NCBI GenBank assembly: GCA_029781855.1
Contig: JAKOVX010000027.1
Location: 26,406 to 90,405, forward strand
Reading direction: 5' to 3'
DNA: 64,000 nt
Source of the DNA: Acidobacteriota bacterium
GTDB lineage: Bacteria > Acidobacteriota > Blastocatellia > Pyrinomonadales > Pyrinomonadaceae
Part shown: in pieces, positions 50,707-59,301 of the stretch
How the letters are laid out: the number at the start of each line of letters is the position of its first letter
How positions within the stretch are numbered: the first letter of the stretch is position 1
Notes under the pieces: model-generated
The model's database searches: none
Seen by the model: only the letters and a program-made list of their open reading frames with translations
What the model was told of the DNA's origin: nothing
Program-made: the position numbers and the translations under genes

Positions 50707-53094
50707 CTATTTTCGCTTGCCCAGAACGTAGCGGTCGTAGACGACCTGCGGCGTGTCGAGGTTGCGGCCGGCTTTGAGGTTGACGGCGAGGCGGATGAAC
50801 TGGGCCATCGACCACGCAAGCGGCGTCGCGGAGCCGGTGCCTTCGCCGAATTTGAGCTCGGGGATGAACTGTTTATCGACGTTGGCGGGCGTCTCTTTTT
50901 TGTCCCAGACCTGCTCGGGGATCATCAGGCCGCCGTTGGCGAAGCCGAGCAAGGCGTCGAGGCGTGTGACCGCGGCCTTCCGCGCAGCTTCGTGTACGGA
51001 CAGGCACCTACTTTGCTGCATGGTGTAGACGGGAGTGCCTTTGCCGTAATTAGTTCTGGCTGCGGGACCGGGATCACATTGTTCCGCGACTGCTAATTCA
51101 TACTGCCCGCGCTCGCCAGAGAGCAGTGCCCACAGGCGGCCTTTGCCGGTGTATTTGCCGTCCCAGTTCCAGCGGCGGCCGTCGTCCATTTCGCCGTAGC
51201 CGTCGTGGTTGTAGCGGTAGAACGCGGGGCCGTTGGGCGTGTCGACCTTGATCTGCTGGTCGATGACCTTGAGCGATTTGACGATGAGCGGATCGTCGGC
51301 GGGTTTGATGCCGAGGCGGACGAGCTCGAGGAAACCGGCGTCGACGATCTCGTTCTCGTCAAACGTGCCGGCACCGTTGTTGAGCTCGATCTTGTGGTGA
51401 GCGTCGGGCTCGCCCTTTTCGGAGATACGGATGTAATAGTTGCCGTCGCCGTACTTGCCGTTGGTGGTCGCGGTCCAGCGTTCGACGTTGCGAGCCCAAT
51501 CGTCGGCGGCGGCGAGCCAGATGAGCGCCGAAGGCTCGTCGCCGTTCCGTTTGGCGATGTCGGCGGCGCAGACAAGTCCGGCGATCTCGGCGGCGATCGT
51601 CGAAGGCGAATATCCGGGCCGCTCTTCCCAGCGTTCCTGCGGCGTCGACGGGCCGTTTTTGACGATGAAATCCGCGGCCTTCTTCACGTGATTCTCGTAC
51701 GTCGGCTTGTCGTATCGCCCGAGCTGCCAGGCGAGGATCAGCGGATACGCGACCTCGTCCATCTGAAGCGAACCCCAGAACGGACGGCCATCGAGAAACG
51801 AATTTTGCGGCACGCTGCCGTCCGGCTTTTGCTGGACGTTGAAGACAAAATCGAGGGCGCGGTTCGCCGCTGCCGTGTCGCCGAGAGCGATATACGCCGT
51901 CGCCACCTGGTAAAGGTCGCGCGACCAGACGAGGTGATAGCCGCCGACGTTGTTCTCATTCGCATTCGCCCCGCCGCCCCACGGTATCGTCAAACTCGCG
52001 ACATTCGCCCCCGGATGCGATTTGTCCTCGTTCGCCTTGAGCTGCATCGCCGCCATGTTGAACTGGGCCTGATATTTGGGATCGACCTTGGGGAGCGTTT
52101 TGACGTAATTTGCCCAGCCGCGTTCGTATTCGGTGCGGCACTTGTCGAAGCCCTTCTTTAAGGCGGATTGACCGCTGTCAACGGCCTGATCTGTGCTCGT
52201 ACCAAAAGACAGTACAACCGTAAATTCAGATTTCCCGGCTGAACTATTCGGAACATCTATTTTTGCCGTCTGTGAAATGTTGCCCTTGCGAGCCTCGGGA
52301 TAGGTAATTAGTCGAGTGTCACGTTTTAAGGTTGTCAGCCCATCACTCGTTCCAAAATAGCCAGTGCTGGAGCTCCCCAAGAGAGACTCGCCAGTTGGCT
52401 GTCCAACCGCACTTGAAGCTGCAAGTGCGGAGTAAGTACCTGAATCCCACGCCCGCAAAACTCTACGTGCCGGCCAGTCCGCTACTCCGTCAATCGGGTG
52501 CATTATGCCGACCCCGTCGCCTGAATCTCCCATTCCGCTGTTTGCGATCGATGGATCATAAAAAAGGTAAAGGTCGAGACCCTTTTCCTTCGTTTCGAAT
52601 GCCACCAGGATCAAGACAGCATCTGAATCTACGTTCGACACATATGTCTTTGTGATCTTCCATTTCCCCGACTTCGCCGTATTGATCTGCTGAAACGTCA
52701 GCGAATCGGGCCGCGGGACCTTGATCTCGTGCGTCGCGTCGTCCTGCTCGGTTTCGACCTTTTTTGTCTTTGGGTTAACGACGATGAACTGCAGCAGATG
52801 GACGTTGGCGGTCGTGACGTCGGGGTAATAGACCTCGGTCATCACGCCCTCGGCGAGCGTGAACCAGACCTTGCTCTCCCGGTTGGCGGACGTCCCGACA
52901 CCCTGCTTCCCGGCGGTCGCCCACTGCGCGTCCTTGCCCGGTGCTCCCGGAGCGGCCGTCTGGGCGTTTAGCGAAAAGCAGAGAGAAATTAACCACAGAT
53001 AAACACAGATGGACACGGATAGGAACTGATTGGCTGGTTTCACCCACAAAAAGTTCGATTTCAGTTTGTCGTGCTTCGAAGCTTTGTTCGGCAT
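50707..53094 (-). CDS. Secreted glucoamylase-type glycoside hydrolase, GH15
   Basis: A 795-residue enzyme releasing glucose from alpha-glucan ends. The N-terminal 45 residues act as a signal peptide (core FLSVSICVYLWLISLCFS, cleavage near LNAQ). About 50-320 is the bacterial glucoamylase N-terminal beta domain (VWFTLAEGVMTEVYYPDVTT). About 350-790 is the (alpha/alpha)6 barrel: GYHLVWSRDLYQVATAYIAL, WEERPGYSPSTIAAEIAGL with the catalytic glutamate pair, DGYGEMDDGRRWNWDGKYTG, GKGRLWALLSGERGQYELA. The signal-peptide core is written by a dispersed 10-nt-period repeat. Last gene of the alpha-glucan cluster. Confidence 0.9.
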   Translation of the reverse strand: MPNKASKHDKLKSNFLWVKPANQFLSVSICVYLWLISLCFSLNAQTAAPGAPGKDAQWATAGKQGVGTSANRESKVWFTLAEGVMTEVYYPDVTTANVHLLQFIVVNPKTKKVETEQDDATHEIKVPRPDSLTFQQINTAKSGKWKITKTYVSNVDSDAVLILVAFETKEKGLDLYLFYDPSIANSGMGDSGDGVGIMHPIDGVADWPARRVLRAWDSGTYSALAASSAVGQPTGESLLGSSSTGYFGTSDGLTTLKRDTRLITYPEARKGNISQTAKIDVPNSSAGKSEFTVVLSFGTSTDQAVDSGQSALKKGFDKCRTEYERGWANYVKTLPKVDPKYQAQFNMAAMQLKANEDKSHPGANVASLTIPWGGGANANENNVGGYHLVWSRDLYQVATAYIALGDTAAANRALDFVFNVQQKPDGSVPQNSFLDGRPFWGSLQMDEVAYPLILAWQLGRYDKPTYENHVKKAADFIVKNGPSTPQERWEERPGYSPSTIAAEIAGLVCAADIAKRNGDEPSALIWLAAADDWARNVERWTATTNGKYGDGNYYIRISEKGEPDAHHKIELNNGAGTFDENEIVDAGFLELVRLGIKPADDPLIVKSLKVIDQQIKVDTPNGPAFYRYNHDGYGEMDDGRRWNWDGKYTGKGRLWALLSGERGQYELAVAEQCDPGPAARTNYGKGTPVYTMQQSRCLSVHEAARKAAVTRLDALLGFANGGLMIPEQVWDKKETPANVDKQFIPELKFGEGTGSATPLAWSMAQFIRLAVNLKAGRNLDTPQVVYDRYVLGKRK

Positions 53095-53132
53095 CCTTTT
53101 TATCCGTGTCTATCCGTGTTTATCTGTGGTTC
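52989..53132. repeat. Facing pair of ACACAGAT-type repeats around the GH15 start
   Basis: Arm one (52989-53025): ACCACAGATA AACACAGATG GACACGGATA, 10-nt period. Arm two (53101-53132) is the reverse orientation: TATCCGTGTC TATCCGTGTT TATCTGTGG. The GH15 start codon (53092-53094) lies between them, and arm one is translated as part of the signal peptide. Confidence 0.85.
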
Positions 53133-53178
53133 CAAACTCTTGCGATTTCGTGGTACCCGCGATCGAACTCTAGGAAAA

Positions 53179-53282
53179 TTAACCACGGATGGACACAGAT
53201 GGACACGGATAAGAAATTTCATATTTCAAATTCCAAATAGTTTCTTAGTATCTGTGTCTATCTGTGTTCATCTTTGGTTGAA
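53179..53282. repeat. Facing pair of ACACAGAT-type repeats between GH3 and GH15
   Basis: TTAACCACGGATGGACACAG then ATGGACACGGATAAGAAA (53179-53216), and the opposite arm TTTCTTAGTATCTGTGTC to CATCTTTGGTTGAA (53241-53282), separated by 24 AT-rich nt. Could fold into a hairpin with a stem of about 38 bp. Confidence 0.85.
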
Positions 53283-53296
53283 TATTCCCATTTCGC

Positions 53297-55579
53297 TCAT
53301 TTAACGACTTTGAACGTCGAGTGGAGCGCGGCGGTTGAGTCGCCGCCGGCCCAGACGTCGAAGGTTTCTGCCTCCTGCACCCAATCGCGGACGGACGCGC
53401 TCCAATAACGCAATTCCGCCGGGCCGAGCTTGAATCGGACGGTCTTGGTCTCGCCGGGTGCGAGCGTCACGCGTTCGAAACCCTTCAGCTCGCGGACCGG
53501 ACGCGATGCGCTGCCGGCCTGCTGGTGGATGTATAGCTGGACGACCTCGTCGCCGGCACGGCTACCGGTGTTTTTGACATCGACGGTGACCTCGGTCTCG
53601 GCACCGACCTTAAATTCGGGTTTTGCGACCTTCAGATCCGAATACGCGAACGCCGTGTAGCTCAGACCGTAGCCGAACGGATAGAGCGGGACGACCTTCT
53701 GGTCCCAGTAGCGTTTGACCTCTTCGGCCGGATTTTGCGTCAGGTTGTGCGAGTAATAGAACGGTATCTGGCCGGCGTTGCGGATCCAGGTAACGGGAAG
53801 TTTGCCGCCCGGCACAGCATCGCCGAATAGCAGATCGGCGACCGCATTGCCGCCGTCGGTGCCGGGATACCAGGCTTCGAGAATGGCGGGAATATTCTCG
53901 TCCGCCCATGTCAGGTCGAGCGGTCGGCCGTTGAACATCACCAGCACGACAGGCTTGCCCGTCGCCTGAACCGCTTTGAGCAGCTCAAGCTGGCGGCCGG
54001 GCAGGTCGATCGCCGAACGCGACGCGTACTCGCCGCTCATGTCCTGATTTTCGCCGAGGACCATGATCGCGATGTCCGCGTCCTTCGCCAGGTCGACGGC
54101 TTTTTTGAATTCGTCAGCGGCCTGCGCCTCAGGCCAGACGGGCGGATGCTTTTCCTTAAGCATCATGTCGAAGATCGACGACGTACCGCGGTTGATCTGG
54201 ACACCCGGAGCGTAATCGACCTGCGCGGCTGCGCCGAGCTTTGACCGAATCCCGGAAAGAACGGTAGCCGTTTGGCCGATATCCATGGCGAACGTCCAAC
54301 TGCCGAGCGTGTCTTGGCGCGAATCGGCGAGCGGGCCGAGGACCGCGACCTTCTTATAGGCCGTTCGGTTGAGCGGCAGCAGTGCGTCCTGATTTTTGAG
54401 AAGCACGGCCGAGCGGACGGCCGCCAATTTCGCGGCGGCGCGGTGCGACGGATCATCAAATGTCGGCTTGACCTTCGCCTCGTCAACGTACGGATTCTCG
54501 AAGAGGCCGAGCTTGATCTTGGCCTCGAGGATCGGCCGGACCATGTCGTCGATCTGTTTTTCGGAGATCTGCTTGGCGTTGACGGCGTTGGCGAGGTTTT
54601 TGACGTAGACGTTGGCGTTGAAATTCATCTCCATATTGACGCCGGCGCTGAATGCCTTCATCGCGGCGTCCGCATCGTCGCGGGCGTAGCCGTGCGGGAT
54701 CAGGCTGTGGACCGCATCGGCGTCGCTGACGACGAACCCGTCGAACTTCCAGTCTTTTCGCAAAACGTCCGTAAGCAGCCAGCGGTTGCCGGTCGCGGGC
54801 ACGTCGTTGAGGTCCATATACGCGCTCATCAGGCTGCCGACGCCGGCGTCGACCGCTGCCTTGAACGGCGGCAGATAAACGTTCCACATCTGGGCGTCGG
54901 AAATGTTCGACGCGTCGTAATCGCGGCCGCCCTCAGCCGCACCGTAGCCGGCAAAGTGCTTGACGCACGCCAGCAGATGGCCTGGAGCACCGATGCGGTC
55001 GCCTTGAAATCCGCGAACCTGTGCGGCGGACATTGCCGAGCCGAGATACGGGTCCTCGCCCGCTCCCTCAACAATGCGGCCCCAACGCGGGTCGCGGGCG
55101 ATATCCACCATCGGAGCGAAGGTCCAGTTGATGCCGACCGAGCGAGCCTCGGATGCGGCGACCGCCTGCGAACGCTCGACCATCGCCGGGTCCCACGACG
55201 CGGCCATCGCCAACGGCACCGGAAAGATCGTGTGAAATCCGTGGATAACATCAAAACCGAAAATTAGCGGGATCTTGAGCCGCGACTCGGTCACGGCGAC
55301 CTTTTGCAGGCGATTGGTGACCGCCGGGTCAGTGACGAAAAGCAGCGAGCCGGTCTGGCCCTTGCGGATGCCGTCAACAAACGAGGCTTCGGGCTGGAAC
55401 GGGAAAAAGAAGAGCTGATTCATCTGCCCGATCTTTTCGTCGAGCGTCATTTTCGCGAGCAGGGCGTCCGCCCGCTGGCGTGCCTGCTGATCGGCGGCCG
55501 AAGGTTTGGCCTGGGCCGCGGCTGAGATGACCGTAACGACAAAAAGGACGACGACAACGAAGATCGATCTAAGTTTCAT
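53297..55579 (-). CDS. bglX: Exported beta-glucosidase-type glycoside hydrolase, GH3 (BglX-like)
   Basis: A 760-residue GH3 enzyme. Signal peptide about 1-23 (SIFVVVVLFVVTVISAAAQ). The TIM barrel contains TLDEKIGQMNQ, GFDVIHGFHTIFPVPLAMA, KHFAGYGAAEGGRDYD, and the nucleophile aspartate in KFDGFVVSDADAVHSL. The alpha/beta sandwich and the C-terminal fibronectin-like domain follow (PVVLVMFNGRPLDLTW, VTVDVKNTGSRAGDEVVQLY). Other GH3 enzymes have SDW after the nucleophile; here it is SDA. Natural substrates are beta-glucosides or xylosides, which sits oddly in an alpha-glucan cluster. Confidence 0.9.
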   Translation of the reverse strand: MKLRSIFVVVVLFVVTVISAAAQAKPSAADQQARQRADALLAKMTLDEKIGQMNQLFFFPFQPEASFVDGIRKGQTGSLLFVTDPAVTNRLQKVAVTESRLKIPLIFGFDVIHGFHTIFPVPLAMAASWDPAMVERSQAVAASEARSVGINWTFAPMVDIARDPRWGRIVEGAGEDPYLGSAMSAAQVRGFQGDRIGAPGHLLACVKHFAGYGAAEGGRDYDASNISDAQMWNVYLPPFKAAVDAGVGSLMSAYMDLNDVPATGNRWLLTDVLRKDWKFDGFVVSDADAVHSLIPHGYARDDADAAMKAFSAGVNMEMNFNANVYVKNLANAVNAKQISEKQIDDMVRPILEAKIKLGLFENPYVDEAKVKPTFDDPSHRAAAKLAAVRSAVLLKNQDALLPLNRTAYKKVAVLGPLADSRQDTLGSWTFAMDIGQTATVLSGIRSKLGAAAQVDYAPGVQINRGTSSIFDMMLKEKHPPVWPEAQAADEFKKAVDLAKDADIAIMVLGENQDMSGEYASRSAIDLPGRQLELLKAVQATGKPVVLVMFNGRPLDLTWADENIPAILEAWYPGTDGGNAVADLLFGDAVPGGKLPVTWIRNAGQIPFYYSHNLTQNPAEEVKRYWDQKVVPLYPFGYGLSYTAFAYSDLKVAKPEFKVGAETEVTVDVKNTGSRAGDEVVQLYIHQQAGSASRPVRELKGFERVTLAPGETKTVRFKLGPAELRYWSASVRDWVQEAETFDVWAGGDSTAALHSTFKVVK

Positions 55580-55671
55580 AGGTTTTGCTTGGGGAAAATT
55601 TGTGGACTAGTTTACAGCGAATCGTGGAAATCCGATAACGCGTGTCCGCAAACGTCACCGAAGAAGGGAAC

Positions 55672-55807
55672 TTTCAACCACAGATGAACACAGATAGACA
55701 CGGACAAGAGATTTGAGATCTAGGGTCTCAAATCTCACATCAATGATCTCGGATCGGCGATCGAGGAAAATATCCGCGTTTATCTGTGTCCATCGGTGGT
55801 CAATTTT
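55672..55807. repeat. Facing pair of ACACAGAT-type repeats between GH3 and GH13
   Basis: Arm one: ACCACAGATG AACACAGATA GACACGGACA (55672-55712). Arm two reversed: TATCCGCGTT TATCTGTGTC CATCGGTGGT CAATTTTT (55769-55807). The TGA of the GH13 gene (55800-55802) is inside arm two. Confidence 0.82.
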
Positions 55808-57206
55808 TCTTTCTGAAGATCCTAAAGCCAAAACCGTCGAGGCTCAGTGCCGGCAGGCCGACGTGCTGTGCGGCTGCGGCGCGTGCCTTTTCGTCGTCGG
55901 GCGGGAGCGGGTTGCCGATATTCGGCGTGATCTCGTCGAACTGGCCCGAAACCTCGACCGAACCGAAAAAGGGCGTGTTCGACATGTTGATCGCGATGAG
56001 CAGCTCCTCGCTGCCGGAACGGCGGGTAAACGTCAGCACGCGGTTCTCGTCGGAGTTTTTCAGCCACACGACGTCGCCGCGGCGAAGCGCGAGGCTCGTA
56101 TGGCGAAGCGCGATCATCTCCTTGTAATAGCGAGGAAACTCCGGCCTTCGCTCCGCGATCTGCCAGAAGATCGGCAGGCGTTCGAAGAGCGCGGGTGCAC
56201 CGGACTCGGCGCCGTCGCCGACCTCCATGCCGTTGTAAACGAGCGGCACGCCGTCGAGAGTAAAGGCGAGCGTCTGGGCGGCGAGGGCGCCTTTTTCGCC
56301 AAAGCGGGCGAGCGCACGGCGTTCGTCGTGGTCGTCGGAGAACCGCATCCGAATGGCATTTTTCGGATAGGTGCCGATCTGGTCTTCCCAGATCTTGCGA
56401 AGCGCCCACGCCGGTTTTGAGCCCTGCAGGACCTCGGTCAGAGTGCCGTGCATATTCCACGCGTAGTCGAGGTCAAATGCGTGGACGAGCAGGTCGGGCT
56501 TTTCGGCCTCGGCGAGCCAGATCGTATTGTGCTTTACCTTGTCGACCTCGGCGCGGGCCTCGTCCCAAAAATCGGTCGGGATCATGAGCGCCACGTCGCA
56601 GCGGAAACCGTCGAGGTCATAATCGCGGATCCAGCTTTTGAGCATGTCGATCATGTACCGCCGCAACCCCCGATTTGAGTAATCGAATCCGGCGACGTCC
56701 GCCCAATCCGCCACCGGCGGGATGATCTCGCCCTTGTCATTCTTTTTGTAGTATTCCGGATGCTGCTTGAGGAGGTCGTTGTCCCAGGACGAATGGTTGA
56801 TGACGACGTCGATTATCACCTTGAGCCCGCGTTTGTGGGCCTCCGAGATCAGGCGTTTGAAGTCGGCGGACGTGCCGTAGTCGGGGTTGATGCCATAATA
56901 ATCGCGGACGGCATAGGGCGAGCCGATCGTGCCCTTCTTTTTGACCTGTCCGATCGGATGGATCGGCATCAGCCAGAGCACGTCAACGCCAAGGTTTTTC
57001 AGCCGGTCGAGGTCGTTCGTAATGCCGTTGAAATCACCTTTTTGTGAATAGGCACGCTCCCAGATCTGGTAAATTACTGCGTCGCGGACCCAATCTTGCG
57101 AGCTGCGTGCGTTTTCCTTAGAAACGTCTCTGGACTGTTGCTGGCCAAATACGCAGCTCGCAAGAAAGACTGTTAGAACGAGTGATTTGAGAATTAGCTT
57201 TTTCAT
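55800..57206 (-). CDS. Secreted alpha-amylase-family enzyme, GH13 (a)
   Basis: A 468-residue enzyme with a signal peptide about 1-22 (ILKSLVLTVFLASCVFGQ). GH13 barrel regions: region I VIIDVVINHSS, region II GFRCDVALM with nucleophile D, region III TIWLAEAEKP with acid E, region IV FSDDHDERRA with the transition-state D. It begins its barrel with AVIYQIWERAYSQKGDFNGI, like the maltogenic or trehalose-type subfamilies. A C-terminal beta domain ends at RIFRKKN. Acts outside or in the periplasm on maltodextrins; the final stop codon comes from a repeat. Confidence 0.9.
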   Translation of the reverse strand: MKKLILKSLVLTVFLASCVFGQQQSRDVSKENARSSQDWVRDAVIYQIWERAYSQKGDFNGITNDLDRLKNLGVDVLWLMPIHPIGQVKKKGTIGSPYAVRDYYGINPDYGTSADFKRLISEAHKRGLKVIIDVVINHSSWDNDLLKQHPEYYKKNDKGEIIPPVADWADVAGFDYSNRGLRRYMIDMLKSWIRDYDLDGFRCDVALMIPTDFWDEARAEVDKVKHNTIWLAEAEKPDLLVHAFDLDYAWNMHGTLTEVLQGSKPAWALRKIWEDQIGTYPKNAIRMRFSDDHDERRALARFGEKGALAAQTLAFTLDGVPLVYNGMEVGDGAESGAPALFERLPIFWQIAERRPEFPRYYKEMIALRHTSLALRRGDVVWLKNSDENRVLTFTRRSGSEELLIAINMSNTPFFGSVEVSGQFDEITPNIGNPLPPDDEKARAAAAQHVGLPALSLDGFGFRIFRKKN

Positions 57207-57215
57207 AACATCGTT

Positions 57216-58574
57216 TTAGGCTGCAATTGGACCCTCGATCGGTTCGGCGGTGGCGAGTTCGGGCACCGCGATCTTGCCGGCACCGACGTCTTTAACAACG
57301 AGCACGCTGACGGCTGCGATAAGCATTACAATTCCGCCGAAAATAACGACATTCAGGGGATCGCTGCCGAGGACATTGCCGTAGATCTGAGGAATGACCA
57401 GTCCCATAACGATCTGCGGAATGACGATGCAGAGATTGAAAACGCCCATGTAGACGCCCATTCGCTCGGGCTTGATGGCACCTGCAAGGATGACGTACGG
57501 CATCGACAGTATCGATGCCCACGCAAAGCCAACACCGACCATTCCCGCCCAAAGGAAATACTTATCGTGCGCAAAATAGGTCGAGATGAGCCCGAGCCCG
57601 CCGAGGGTGAGGCAGATGAAGTGGGTCAGCTTACGGCTGGTGCGATTGGCGATCGCGGGCAATAGAAACGCGACGAGAAAGCACGCGGCGTTGTAAACGG
57701 CGAACGAGAGCCCGCCCCATTCAGTGCCGGCGGCAAACAGCGGCGATTTTTCATCAGGTGCAAGAAAAACGTGCCTGGCGACCGCGATGCCGTAAAACTG
57801 CCACATACACGGAAGAGCGAACCAGGTGAAAAACTGCACGACGGCGAGCTGTTTCATTGTCGTCGGCATATCCTTGAGAGCATCGGCTATCTCCTTCACG
57901 ATCGTGACGACGACGTTGCCCTCAGCCTGCTTGCGGCGAAATTCGTCCATGTCGGCGGGCGGATATTCGTCGGCCGTCAGCACCGTCCAGAGCACGGCAC
58001 CGAAAAAGCAAACGGCACCAATAATAAACGCCCAGAGCGTTGCGTGCGGGATACCGCTCGCCATTACGCCGGTCACTCCGAGGGCCGCCAGGATGAACGG
58101 TGCAGCATTCGCCGCCGTCTGGCCGACGCCGATAAAGAACGACTGCATCACGAAACCTGAGGTCCGCTGTTCCTCAGGCAGTTTATCGCCGACAAACGCG
58201 CGGAAGGGCTCCATGCTGGTGTTGATGCTGAAATCAAGTATCCACAGCAAACCCGCCGCCATCCACACGGCGGACGAGAACGGCATCAAAAGCAAACAAA
58301 TGCTCGAGAGGATCGCGCCGACCAGAAAGAACGGACGCCGACGCCCGAGCCGGTTCCATGTGCGGTCGGACATCGCCCCGATTATCGGCTGGATCAGAAG
58401 CCCGGTGATCGGGCCTGCGAGCCAAAGATACGGCAGGCTGCCCTCGTCCGCACCGAGATATTTGTAGATCGGCGACATGTTCGCCTGCTGCAGGGCAAAC
58501 CCGATCTGAATACCCATAAACCCGAAACTCATGTTCCAGATCTGCCAAAAAGTTAGTCTCGGTTTGTTTTCCAT
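57216..58574 (-). CDS. GPH/SLC45-type sugar transporter (maltose/maltodextrin MFS)
   Basis: A 452-residue membrane protein with about 12 hydrophobic segments. The N-terminus (FWQIWNMSFGFMGIQIGFAL, then QQANMSPIYKYLGADEGSLP) and the cytoplasmic loop DRTWNRLGRRRPFFLVGAIL belong to the MFS branch that carries glucosides and maltose by proton symport. LSMPYVILAGAIKPERMGVY is also typical. Located between GH13 (a) and the SDR gene inside the alpha-glucan cluster, so maltose or a maltodextrin is the likely cargo. Starts by ATG at 58574, 13 nt after the SDR stop. Confidence 0.88.
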   Translation of the reverse strand: MENKPRLTFWQIWNMSFGFMGIQIGFALQQANMSPIYKYLGADEGSLPYLWLAGPITGLLIQPIIGAMSDRTWNRLGRRRPFFLVGAILSSICLLLMPFSSAVWMAAGLLWILDFSINTSMEPFRAFVGDKLPEEQRTSGFVMQSFFIGVGQTAANAAPFILAALGVTGVMASGIPHATLWAFIIGAVCFFGAVLWTVLTADEYPPADMDEFRRKQAEGNVVVTIVKEIADALKDMPTTMKQLAVVQFFTWFALPCMWQFYGIAVARHVFLAPDEKSPLFAAGTEWGGLSFAVYNAACFLVAFLLPAIANRTSRKLTHFICLTLGGLGLISTYFAHDKYFLWAGMVGVGFAWASILSMPYVILAGAIKPERMGVYMGVFNLCIVIPQIVMGLVIPQIYGNVLGSDPLNVVIFGGIVMLIAAVSVLVVKDVGAGKIAVPELATAEPIEGPIAA

Positions 58575-58587
58575 AACCTTGTTTTCC

Positions 58588-59301
58588 TTAGCGAGCGTAG
58601 ATGTTGATGTCCTCTAAATTTACGTTTCGGTCGAGCGATAGTGCGTATACGAGCGTTCGGCCCATATTGCGAACGTGGATAGATCCGGGCCGCGGCGGTT
58701 GATCGGACGGCGATTCGACATCGACCAGGCCGGGGCAGAAGTTGAAGACACGGATGTTTGCACCGCGTTTTCGCATATCGTCGCGGACCGATTCGGCAAA
58801 GCCGAGCAGGCCGAATTTCGATGCACAGTACGACGGAACGTCGGCGTAACCGTTCTTGCCGGCCTGTGACGAGACGTTGACTATGTCGCCGAAATTCTGC
58901 TCAAGCATTTTCGGCAAAACAAGCTGAGTCAGCCACATCGCACCGCGCAGGTTCGTCTCCATCACGCGGTCCCAGCCTTCGTTCGTGATCTCGGTGACGG
59001 TCTCGGGCACCGCGAGGCCGGAGTTGTTGATCAGGATGTCAACGGCTCCGAATTCCTCGATCGTCTCTCGGACGAGATCCTCCGTCTGATATTGGTTGCG
59101 GATGTCAAAGATGTATGTCGAAACCCGGCCGCCGTATTTCGCATTCATTTCGTCCGCCGCATTTGCGAGTACACCGTGCCGCCGCGAAGCGATGACGACC
59201 CGGCCGATATCGGCTTCGAGCAACGCCTCGGCAAACGCCCGACCGATCCCGGTCGCTCCACCGGTGATCAAGGCTGTTTGCTTTGAAAGCGGTTTGTCCA
59301 T
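58588..59301 (-). CDS. SDR-family oxidoreductase in the alpha-glucan cluster
   Basis: A 237-residue classical SDR. TGGATGIGRAFAEALLEADI is the cofactor loop, NNSGLAVPET the NNAG-type motif (here NNSG), S in NVSSQAGKNG and Y-x-x-x-K in YCASKFGLLGF the catalytic set. NFCPGLVDVES follows. An arginine in VIASRRHG suggests NADP. Its ATG abuts the stop of GH13 (b) with no gap. Substrate unknown; it resembles FabG-like or sorbitol/glucose dehydrogenase-type enzymes, so a sugar substrate is possible. Confidence 0.88.
   Translation of the reverse strand: MDKPLSKQTALITGGATGIGRAFAEALLEADIGRVVIASRRHGVLANAADEMNAKYGGRVSTYIFDIRNQYQTEDLVRETIEEFGAVDILINNSGLAVPETVTEITNEGWDRVMETNLRGAMWLTQLVLPKMLEQNFGDIVNVSSQAGKNGYADVPSYCASKFGLLGFAESVRDDMRKRGANIRVFNFCPGLVDVESPSDQPPRPGSIHVRNMGRTLVYALSLDRNVNLEDINIYAR

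Noticed and set aside
51205..52161. 318-codon open frame opposite the GH15 gene
   Set aside because: It is the antisense shadow of a well-supported GH15 coding region with biased third positions. Similar long antisense frames occur opposite nrdA, GH3 and GH13 (b).
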